Assembly (NCBI GenBank): GCA_002179805.1
Contig: NAVB01001819.1
Span: 1 to 11,872 of the forward strand
Direction: 5' to 3'
Source of the DNA: Acanthamoeba lenticulata
Lineage: Eukaryota; Discosea; Longamoebia; Acanthamoebidae
DNA length: 11,872 nucleotides
In this document: positions 1 to 6,637 of the stretch, one piece after another
Layout of the letters: each line of letters opens with the position of its first letter
Numbering within the stretch: position 1 is the first letter of the stretch
Notes under the pieces: generated by a model
Told to the model about the DNA's origin: nothing
Database searches by the model: none
Seen by the model: the letters and a program-made list of their open reading frames with translations, nothing else
Position numbers and translations under genes: made by a program

Positions 1-63
1 ATTTTATGAAATTTATGTTCCAAAATCATTAATCGGATTCTCACACGAAATAACTCCAACCAG

Positions 64-1182
64 GACCTGAACGAATGCGGGCCAGGCTTCTGCTTGATGC
101 TCCTCTTCCGGTTCCTCCTGACGCAGGGCCTCAAGGACCAGAAGCGCGAGGCGGCTCTTCCGACCGTCGACGAGTGGTTCTTCCACCGCGTCGCCTTCCT
201 CAAGCGCCTCTACGTGCCCGCCGTCCCCGCGTACGCGCCTCCTCAATTCAATATTAGTATCCTTTTTTCTTTTTCGTATTGAATGCTAAATCCTTTTCCT
301 CAAACCTTGTGTTGCGGCGTGTGCAGGGCCCTGATGGCGTCGCTGTCACTGACTTCGCCGGTGCCGTCCCCCTCCTCGTCCTACTCGACGCTGCCTTCGT
401 TCCGCTCGTCGATTCCGGTGCCAACGACGCCAGCGCGCTCGTCCACACCCTCGTCCCCGCGCGGCGGAAGCAGCAGCAGCGTGCCGTCCTCCTCAGGGAT
501 CTCCTCCTCGTTCTACGCCCCGTCGGCCTCGTCGCCCTACCCCATCTACTTCTCTTCCAGTGGTTCCGTGCCCACGAAATCTGGCCTCGCCAAGGCTCCC
601 CCATCGTCGCCGGTCCCGTCGTACACATCGTCGACACCGTCCTCGTCCGTATCGTCCTCGTCCTCGTCCTCGATCCCGTCGACGCCGACCTCGCTGTCGG
701 GCGACATGCCCAGCGTGCCCACCAGCAGCCTGCCGGACCTGCAGCTGTGGGTCCTCGTGACCGATTGGATCGCGCGGTCGCTGTGCACCAAGACCAAGTA
801 CCCGTACATCGGCCTCTTGGCCTCGGTCGAGTGGGCCTACACGACGCTGAGCCAGGCCGAGCTGGCCCAGCTGATCCAACGCATCCACGAGCAGGCCCGC
901 GACATCGTCTCTTCGCCCGCGGCGTCGCCCGCGGTCCTGTGCCAAGACCAGTGGCGCATCCTCAAGAGCGTCATCGTCGAGAAATATGCCGCCGTGCGGG
1001 CGGCCGCGCGAGCAGCGCGACGGGCATCGTCGACGTCCTCGGCGGACACCAACGGCAGCCCGGCGACGCCCGCCAAGGGCGGCGCTGAGTCGACGGGACT
1101 GGGCAGCACTCCGAGTCGGGTGGCTGCCGCACAGCGCGACAGCGTCGAAGAGGAGAACGAGCTCTTCTCTCGGCTCTACTAA
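64..1182 (+). CDS. Ser/Pro-rich hypothetical protein, 3' part (5' end outside window)
   Basis: Two exons, 64-230 and 327-1182, give the last 340 residues; earlier exons lie left of the window. Bases 1-63 are AT-rich and end in CAG, so they look like an intron tail. The 96-nt intron 231-326 runs from GTACGC to GTGCAG and keeps frame. The first exon encodes a hydrophobic/basic segment with LMLLFRFLLTQGLKDQKRE. It is followed by about 140 residues of Ser/Pro/Thr low complexity, and then by an ordered, probably helical block around 735-1020 containing LQLWVLVTDWIARSL and LSQAELAQLIQRIHEQARDI. The end is charged and finishes ELFSRLY. I do not recognise the family. The ordered blocks on either side of the Ser-rich linker look like real protein, while the other frames over the same bases give Arg- or Val/Leu-biased shadows. 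Function unknown. Confidence 0.7.
231..326 (+). other. intron in the Ser/Pro-rich gene
   Basis: The sequence changes to AT-rich between 240 and 300, with GT at 231 and AG at 325-326. Removing 96 nt keeps the reading frame. The intron also contains an in-frame stop at 280-282, so reading straight through is impossible. Confidence 0.65.
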
Positions 1183-1205
1183 CCACGCTGCCGTATTTTG
1201 TTAAC

Positions 1206-1223
1206 TATCGTATCGTATCGTAT
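1206..1223 (+). repeat. TATCG pentanucleotide repeat, three copies
   Basis: Three tandem copies of TATCG (1206-1220) followed by TAT lie in the 145-bp gap between the stop of the Ser-rich gene and the ATG of the phosducin-like gene. This is a simple-sequence tract with no evident function. Confidence 0.8.
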
Positions 1224-1327
1224 TCCAACATATTTAACATGTTTTTAGAAAGAAAACAAAACAAATCGAAACAAATCAAATAATCAGCGAGAGGAAGATC
1301 TCATCTTGGAGGCTGTGGACAAAACGA

Positions 1328-2846
1328 ATGGCGGACGACACACCAGTCGAGACAGTACTGGACCTGCCAAACGAGCGGCTTGTCCCCATCTACAACGACG
1401 ATGACGGGGACCTGAAACGCTCCACACTTGAGGCAGACCAACTTTGGGATGATATAAGCCTTGATGATGTAGACGAAGCCCTCAGGTGCCCCTTCTCGCC
1501 TCCTCTTGAACTCAGTTCAAATTAAGATGCAAATCGAGATATTCAAATTCATGGCAGAGAGGCGCACGAGCAGGAGGCCATGCAGCCCATGGCCTCGCGA
1601 CCGCCGCGCTATCGGCCCAACGGCGCCAACACGGGCGTCAAGGTTGTCGCTCCCACTGCTATCCACAATACGCAGCGAGCCTCACAAGTGCTCGCCATAA
1701 CGCTTCTCATACGTCGTGTATATGTATGTGTGCGAGCAGGGCGTGTTGGCCGACTACGCCGAGGCCAAGGAGCGCGCCCGCTTGCGCCGCCTCGCCAACG
1801 CCGAAGCCTTCCGCCTGCAAATGAAGGCACGCTGCCAGCCCAGCAGTACCACACTCGTTTTTCTTCATCATCATGCTCATGCGCGTGACTGTGTAGGACA
1901 AGGAGATCAGGATCAACCCCAACGCTAGGCGTCGCAATGACGAAGACGAAGAGGAGGAGGAAGAGGACGACGATGACAAAAAGTCCAAGGAGGTGATGGC
2001 CCATCTTGCCTCGCCTCGTCTTGTCTTGCTCCCTCCTGCACAGTTCGGCGAACTGAATACAAGTGCTGGTCGTCGTGTACACGACGACGTTTGTTGGGGC
2101 GTACGCGCAGCTGGACCCGGACGACCCCGAGTTCATCCGGCTGTATCGGGAGAAGCGCATGCAGGAGCTACTCGCCAGCCAAAAGAAGACCTTTGGCTAC
2201 TATGTGAGCATCACAGCCGCCCAGTTCGCTGCAGAGATTGACAGTGAGATCGAGTCGGGCGCCTTTGTCATCATCCACCTCTACCAAAAGGTGCTCTTTT
2301 TCTTTTATTTACAGTTCCATTTTCAGCTTTTTATTCTCTTTATTAAACTGTAATTATGTATTTATCAATTAAAATACGGAATTTGCTGCTGCAGTACTTG
2401 CCGATGTCGGTGCGGATGAACCACGTGCTTCAGAAGCTGTCGCAGAAGTTCCTGCACACCAAGTTCCTCAAGATCATCGCCACGGACGCCGATGCGCAGT
2501 ACGATGACTACGCTCTGCCCTCCCTCCTCATCTACAAGGTGCGCCATCCCCCTCCCCCTTACGAATACGAAGTAGCGGGAATAGAATAGTGCCAACATGG
2601 TGGCCTTGCGTGCGCGTGAATGTGGACGCCTGCGGCAGAACGGAGATCTGTTCAAGTCGCTGATTCGAGTCACCGACGAACTGCCCGACAAGTGGGACCA
2701 GGACGACGTGCAAGCTCTCCTCGTCAGGTACGGAGAACACACCCGCGCTACGTGCGCCTCGATCTCACACGAAAGCCTCTGGCGTGTTTGTGGGGGGGGG
2801 CAGGTACGGCGTCCTCCCGGGCAAGACCGGAACCACCCACAGTTAG
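1328..2846 (+). CDS. PDCL: Phosducin-like protein, PhLP1/PDCL class
   Basis: Eight exons: 1328-1485, 1558-1642, 1740-1826, 1897-1992, 2111-2290, 2395-2538, 2639-2727 and 2804-2846. They encode 293 aa, close to the roughly 300 aa of PhLP1. The family signature NTGVKGVLADY (residues 77-87, spanning the exon 2/3 join) corresponds to the conserved NTGPKGV-type motif. An acidic Asp/Glu run follows (residues 125-138), then DPDDPEFIRLYREKRMQEL (144-162), then a thioredoxin-like domain to the C-terminus ending near YGVLPGK. The segment IRVTDEL is typical of the family. No CxxC redox pair is visible, as expected for phosducins. Known family role: cytosolic co-chaperone of the CCT chaperonin in G-beta-gamma assembly. 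The start ATG at 1328 gives an acidic N-terminus. Six introns are GT-AG. The third (1827-1896) appears to be GC-AG. PhLP2/3 is less likely because of the NTG-x-KGV motif. Confidence 0.9.
1827..1896 (+). other. probable GC-AG intron in the phosducin-like gene
   Basis: The exon ends ATGAAG and the next bases are GCACGC; the acceptor is TGTGTAG at 1896. Both flanks are then phase 0 and join to an Asp/Glu-rich exon. The nearest GT donor (1846-1847) gives the wrong phase and a stop. The in-phase GT at 1857-1858 would leave an intron of only 40 nt. Confidence 0.55.
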
Positions 2847-2857
2847 ATCGCCCAACA

Positions 2858-2863
2858 AATAAA
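2858..2863 (+). terminator. AATAAA polyadenylation signal after the phosducin-like gene
   Basis: AATAAA lies 12 nt downstream of the TAG stop (2844-2846), in the expected position for 3'-end processing. Confidence 0.45.
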
Positions 2864-2870
2864 CAAAACT

Positions 2871-2921
2871 TTTTAAAACACCTCTTAAAGATAGAAAACA
2901 AAACTTGAAAGTGTTTTAAAA
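2871..2921 (+). repeat. 11-bp perfect inverted repeat with 29-nt loop
   Basis: TTTTAAAACAC (2871-2881) is the exact reverse complement of GTGTTTTAAAA (2911-2921). It sits between the phosducin-like gene and the flavin reductase gene. An AAACAAAACTT direct repeat at 2861-2871 and 2896-2906 overlaps or adjoins the arms. Confidence 0.75.
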
Positions 2922-3137
2922 TACGCTTGAAAGGCCATTTAAGCTCCTTTTTCGTGTGGCTGCTCGCTCCATTTCCCGAGCATTCGATTGGTGGGAAGCC
3001 TTTTGCGACTCTCGGGAAGGCGGAAGGACCGGGAAGCCTTCTCCGACGGCCGGGTAGAAAAGACTGGCTTCAGACGACCAGGTTATTCACAGCTCAGTTA
3101 GCGAGCTTTACAAGAAGTCACCTACAACCACAGCAGC

Positions 3138-3854
3138 ATGAGCAAGGCGATCAAGATTGTGGCCTTTTCAGGCTCTCTCCGGGAGGCGTCCGCCAACGCT
3201 GGCCTGATTCGCGCCGCGCAGCAGTTGGCTAAATCACTCAACACGGAGGTTCAGTTCGAGATCGTGACTGACCTCATCGGCCAGCTGCCTCTCTACGACA
3301 CTGACATTGAGACCAGCCAAGGCTTCACCGGGCCCGTCAAGCAGTGGCGCGAGGCCATCCGCTCGGCTGATGCGCTTCTCATTGCCACTCCCGAGTACAA
3401 CTACTCCATCCCCGGCACGCTCAAGAACGCGCTCGATTGGGCGTCGCGTCCGGATGACGCCACTTATTCTTCCTTCCCTACGTTCGACAAGCCCGTCGCG
3501 ATCATGGGCGCCGGCGGAGGCATGGGCACGAGCCGAGCCCAGTACCACCTGCGCCAGGTGGGCGTTTACCTCAACTGGCACTTTGTAAACAAGCCCGAGG
3601 TCAACGTCAACCTGTGGGGCGGCAAGCAGATTACCAACGACGCTGGTGACGTGGTCGACGATGCGACGCGCGATCAGGTCAAGGCGTTGCTGGAAGCTCT
3701 GATCCAGTGGACCCGGCGCCTCAACGCCGGCAGTTCAACTGGTGCGCCAACAGGCCAATCCGTGGCTGCGTGGAGCAAGGCGGACCTGAAAGCGGCACTG
3801 AAGGAGAAGAGGCGAGAAGAGAAGCGTGCCAAAAAGGCCATCCACAATGCTTGA
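3138..3854 (+). CDS. NAD(P)H-dependent FMN reductase / flavodoxin-like quinone reductase
   Basis: Single exon, 238 aa. Flavodoxin-like fold of the NADPH-dependent FMN reductase family: first strand KIVAFSGSLREASAN (residues 6-20) with the phosphate-binding GSLR loop, then TPEYNYSIPGTLKNALDW (84-101), the diagnostic flavin/nucleotide motif, then GAGGGMGTSRAQYHLRQ (124-140). Known role: reduces FMN or quinone/azo substrates using NAD(P)H in the cytosol; the exact substrate cannot be read from sequence. The family core is about 180-195 residues. Here a Lys/Arg-rich tail (about 197-238, with KEKRREEKRAKKA) extends it. The start at 3138 (context CAGCAGC before ATG) places the first beta strand right at the N-terminus. 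Unlike most neighbours it has no intron, and the core looks bacterial, so ancient horizontal transfer is possible (inference). Confidence 0.9.
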   Translation: MSKAIKIVAFSGSLREASANAGLIRAAQQLAKSLNTEVQFEIVTDLIGQLPLYDTDIETSQGFTGPVKQWREAIRSADALLIATPEYNYSIPGTLKNALDWASRPDDATYSSFPTFDKPVAIMGAGGGMGTSRAQYHLRQVGVYLNWHFVNKPEVNVNLWGGKQITNDAGDVVDDATRDQVKALLEALIQWTRRLNAGSSTGAPTGQSVAAWSKADLKAALKEKRREEKRAKKAIHNA

Positions 3855-3877
3855 TACTCAGGCAGGGCGATGATGTG

Positions 3878-3883
3878 AATAAA
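3878..3883 (+). terminator. AATAAA polyadenylation signal after the flavin reductase gene
   Basis: AATAAA lies 24 nt after the TGA stop at 3852-3854, in a short AT-rich stretch. Confidence 0.45.
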
Positions 3884-3973
3884 TGGGTTAACTGTGCATG
3901 GTGCCTGAGCGTAAGCCAATGACGCCCAAGGCAATCAGGGAGGTCCTCGTCTTCTCTCCTTGGCGGCAACTGC

Positions 3974-4142
3974 TCAAGAAACTGGGTTGAAGCAGGCACG
4001 GCAGGTCTGCGCCACCTGTCCGTGCTCTTTCAGCAACCAAGGCCCATCGTACGTCAGTGGCTGACCTTACCTTGGCGAGGTCTGGCAGGCTCAAGTGCAC
4101 AAAGATGGAGGCTTGCAGGTTTGGGTCCAGCCCACTCACCAT
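3974..4142 (-). pseudogene. F-box fragment (probable remnant or very short F-box gene)
   Basis: On the minus strand, exons 4142-4071 and 4015-3974 are separated by a 55-nt intron (GTAAGG...GGACAG, phase 0). They encode only 37 aa. The spliced segment LDPNLQASIFVHLSLPDLAK plus VAQTCR fits the F-box pattern (Leu-Pro start, I-F-x-x-L, D-L-x-x-V-x-x-x-C-R). F-boxes bind Skp1 in SCF ubiquitin ligases, but a working protein needs a substrate-binding part, and a TGA follows seven codons after TCR. Reading through the unspliced intron gives an 84-aa frame with no recognisable domain. It diverges from the repeat gene at 4216 with 73 bp between the two ATGs. It could be a truncated gene, or the first two exons of a gene whose later exons I cannot find. 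The ATG is followed by GTGAGT, so it could also be an exon end. Confidence 0.4.
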
Positions 4143-4215
4143 GAAGAAAGAAAATAAATGGTTTCGCTGGCTCTTCGCTTTTTATCTAAATTAATGAACA
4201 AAACCAACGCCACAG

Positions 4216-4593
4216 ATGAGTGAAGGAGAGGAAGAAGAGCACTTCTATGAGCTGGAGGAGGTGGACGTGGGAGACCTCATGATGGATTTCATCAGCTTCA
4301 TCTTCCAGTTCGTGGGGCCCCTCTCCCTTCCAGCCTGCCGTGCCGTGCACACGGAGATCACCAGCGCGGCCTTGGGTGGCCACCTGGCCGTGCTCCAGTG
4401 GGCGCGTGCCAACGGCTGCCCGTGGGACGAGAAGACCTGCCGTGGGGCAGCCGCGAAGGGCGACCTGGCGATACTCCAGTGGGCGCGTGCCAACGGCTGC
4501 CCTTGGGATGAGGAGACCTGCCGTGGGGCCGCCCTCTGCGGTCACAAAGACGTGCTGGCCAGGAGGTCACCTGCAACCAGCCAAACGTACTAG
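4216..4593 (+). CDS. Short F-box-like / ankyrin-like repeat protein, prematurely ended
   Basis: 125-aa single frame. An acidic N-terminus (residues 4-20, Glu/Asp-rich) is followed by MMDFISFIFQFVGPLSLPAC (22-41), which resembles a degenerate F-box. Then come two near-identical 27-residue repeats (57-83 and 84-110) with core LQWARANGCPWDE and TCRGAA, and the beginning of a third (GHKDVL) that breaks into ARRSPATSQTY. Repeats of this type are known in multi-copy ankyrin-like proteins of Acanthamoeba, stramenopiles and giant viruses of amoebae, usually in long arrays, so this copy looks shortened. Downstream in the +1 frame the bases read QEVTC, matching the DEETC of a repeat, which suggests an out-of-frame deletion. 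A CAG directly precedes the ATG, so an upstream exon is also possible. Function unknown; protein binding is the usual inference. Confidence 0.55.
   Translation: MSEGEEEEHFYELEEVDVGDLMMDFISFIFQFVGPLSLPACRAVHTEITSAALGGHLAVLQWARANGCPWDEKTCRGAAAKGDLAILQWARANGCPWDEETCRGAALCGHKDVLARRSPATSQTY
4384..4545 (+). repeat. two tandem 81-bp coding repeats
   Basis: Copies 4384-4464 and 4465-4545 are nearly identical over their central bases. The shared run covers CTCCAGTGGGCGCGTGCCAA and continues to the Trp codon. Differences are mostly synonymous in the first part, and the last few codons have diverged. Each copy encodes one 27-residue ankyrin-like unit. Confidence 0.85.
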
Positions 4594-5153
4594 TCGCAGA
4601 GAACCCAATTTCATCGGCCCGTGCGTGCCCGTGAGTGTGCAACAAGCGATCAAAGACCACTATTGTTCAGCCCTTTGAACACGGTGCAGTAGAGCATGGC
4701 CATCAGTGACCTCGCTCGCCATCAGTGTCAAAATGGTCAACATAAATCGAATGAAAAAACAAAGGTAGTGGAATTTCGACCATAAAGTCAAGTAGAGCGG
4801 ACGGCCTGTTGGGCGAGGCGGCCAAATGGTAAGAACGAGGTGAGGTGTGTAACCAATGGTCGGACTTGGCGATAGAAAACAGACAGCATATCCTCTCAAT
4901 CCCATAGGGCAGGAGACCAGCACAAGAAAAAAGGGACCACCTCCTGTTGGCGCCTGGGAGAAATTACGTTGGAAATTCACAGTGCTCGCGGCGCACAGAG
5001 CCTCATTGGGCCGTCTTTAAAGACCACGCCGCTTGCAGCCTCCTCTTCATCCTCATCATCCTCTCTTCCGCCTACAGCACACCTGTCTCTCTCAAGCACT
5101 CTATCGCACCCTTCTCGATCCTTCCACCCACGCCCACCCCAACTCCTTCTACG
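4594..5153 (+). other. intergenic region before the membrane-protein gene
   Basis: This 560-nt stretch has no supported gene. It begins with possible decayed repeat sequence (to about 4630). It contains a small direct repeat GCCATCAGTG (4699 and 4719 area), and it becomes pyrimidine-rich from about 5035 to 5150 (CT/TC runs), as expected for an initiator and 5' UTR. A minus-strand 106-codon frame at 4660-4980 shows no domain and is not called. The plus frame of the next gene stays open back to 4947, but the signal peptide argues for the ATG at 5154. Confidence 0.5.
5016..5021 (+). promoter_or_regulatory. possible TATA-like element (TTTAAA)
   Basis: TTTAAA occurs just after a CATTGGG (inverted CCAAT-like) sequence and upstream of a CT-rich tract leading to the ATG at 5154. 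Position and composition are compatible with a core promoter, but this is weak evidence. Confidence 0.25.
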
Positions 5154-6380
5154 ATGAAGAATATTCTCTTCGTGGCGGCCTTGTGCCTCTTTGTCGCGGT
5201 GGTGGCTGGACAAAACGCCTTCTCAGCCAACAACGTGCTCATCAGCGACCTCATCTCCGGCGGCGCTGGACGCACCTACCGGGCTGATATCCAGTACTGG
5301 CCCAACTCGGGCGAGGAGCGCATCTTCTACACCATTCCCTACTCCACCGATGGCTCGTCGACCAGCTCGTTCCAGATCCTCGAGGACTTCAACAGCGGTC
5401 TCCGCTATGTCCAGTGCTCCGAGTCCTGCCGCGTCGAGTCCCTCGACGACATGTCGCTTTTCAACCTCGCCAATGGCCAGGGCCTGACCTCGATCTCTTA
5501 CCCCGCCTATAAGCGTGTCTTTGACATCGACTCGAGCTCCAGCCTGTCTGGTCTCTCGTCGGCGCCCGGTCTGCCTTCGCTGTGCACGGCGCAGTCGTCG
5601 GCGAGCTCGTCGCTTGACTCGTGCATGCCTTATGGTCTTCCCTGCGGCAGCTCCTGCATTTGCCTCGGCTGCACTGACAGCAACAACTGCACCGGTACGT
5701 TAAGGCTCCTCGCCAACTCGGCGTCCTTTATTCACGAGCTCACAATGTTCCCTCTACAGTCTCCGACACTTGTGCCGTCAACTCGGACAACCAGCTCTAC
5801 TGCTCTTTCTCTGAGCGTGTCTGCAACTCGACCGGTGCGACCGTGATCGCGCTCAACCGCCACCACGGTGGTGACAGCAACGCCGTTGCCCTCGGTGTTG
5901 GTCTCGGTGTGGGTCTTGGCGTCGGCATCCCGCTGGCCATCCTGCTCCTCTTCCTCTGCTGCGTCCTTCCCATCCTTCTGTGCACTTACTGCCTGTACGT
6001 TCTCTCCTCCTCCCTTTCCTTACATGACCATTCGTCGTCTGGTCGACCTCGCGCTCACCACTGTTCATCACAGTAAGCGCCGTGAGCGCCGCCCGACCGT
6101 CGTGAGGACCACCGCCGCGCCCGTCGCCGCCGCTGCCCCCGTCGCTGCCGTTCCCGTGGCCGCCGCCGCTGGTGCCGCCCCGATGAACAACCCCTACTAC
6201 GCCCCTGCTGGCACCACTGGCTACGCTCCCGCCGGTGCCACCACTGGCTACGCCCCCGCCGGCGCCGCCGGTGGCTACGGCGTCCCCGCTGGCTCGGCCG
6301 GCTCCTATGCCCCTGGCGCCACCAACGCCGCCTACGCCCCGGCCTCGTACGCCACCAACGGCGCCAGGACTGGCCTCTAA
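5154..6380 (+). CDS. Cys-rich type I membrane protein with YAPAG-repeat cytoplasmic tail
   Basis: Exons 5154-5694, 5760-5994 and 6074-6380 encode 360 aa. Introns of 65 nt (GTACGT...CTACAG, phase 1) and 79 nt (GTACGT...TCACAG, phase 2) join in frame. A clear signal peptide (MKNILFVAALCLFVAVVAG, cut probably before Gln-Asn) is followed by an ectodomain with 12 Cys, clustered in residues about 150-202 (CGSSCICLGC, NNCT, VCNST), and two likely N-glycosylation sites (NCT, NST). One membrane span lies at about 222-259: a GVGLGVGLGVG run then a Leu/Ile/Cys-rich core with CC and CTYC, candidate palmitoylation sites. The stop-transfer KRRERR starts the tail, followed by Ala/Pro/Val low complexity and repeats of YAPAG. 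The layout recalls cell-surface receptors or adhesion proteins, but I recognise no family. Function unknown. Confidence 0.85.
6195..6302 (+). repeat. tandem YAPAG-type coding repeat
   Basis: Four degenerate units of about 8-9 codons start with Tyr codons at 6198, 6222, 6249 and 6276, reading YAPAGTTG, YAPAGATTG, YAPAGAAGG and YGVPAGSAG. They lie in the cytoplasmic tail of the membrane protein. Further looser copies (SYAPGA, AYAPASY) follow to about 6355. Confidence 0.8.
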
Positions 6381-6637
6381 GAAGCCCGCGTGCTCATAAG
6401 GCGCAATCAAGATGGCGAGGCCATCATCCTTGGAGTTCCCACTACTCGCTCTTAGCTTCTTCTTTTGTTCACATACTGTAGGCGGGCCTTTCAAAAATGA
6501 ACCGTTAAACCACCAACTGGACCCTTCTCTCGAGAGCCATGAATGATGCCGCGGCTGTTCAACAACAGCGAGAAAGAAGGACGAAAGGCCTCATGTGGGC
6601 GGAACGATTTAGTTGTAGTTGTTGGCAGATGATCTAA

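Noticed and set aside
493..945. 150-codon minus-strand frame, Gly/Arg-rich
   Set aside because: Complement of the Ser/Pro-rich exon, with no domain.
279..1088. Plus-strand 269-codon frame overlapping the Ser-rich gene
   Set aside because: Val/Leu/Ala-biased shadow. The other plus frame continues a spliced upstream exon and has more protein-like ends.
1857..1896. 40-nt GT-AG intron as an alternative in the phosducin-like gene
   Set aside because: In phase, but shorter than every other intron here (55-118 nt); the 70-nt GC-AG option is preferred, though not certain.
1609..2160. 183-codon minus-strand frame with a hydrophobic stretch
   Set aside because: Antisense to several phosducin-like exons and introns. 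The hydrophobic run is the complement of the Asp/Glu-rich exon.
4660..4980. Minus-strand 106-codon frame with hydrophobic residues
   Set aside because: No signal peptide, domain or splice context; the region is likely intergenic.
5853..6494. 213-codon minus-strand Gly-rich frame
   Set aside because: Antisense to the Ala/Pro repeat tail of the membrane protein; the Gly/Val repeat is the complement of GCC/CCC codons.
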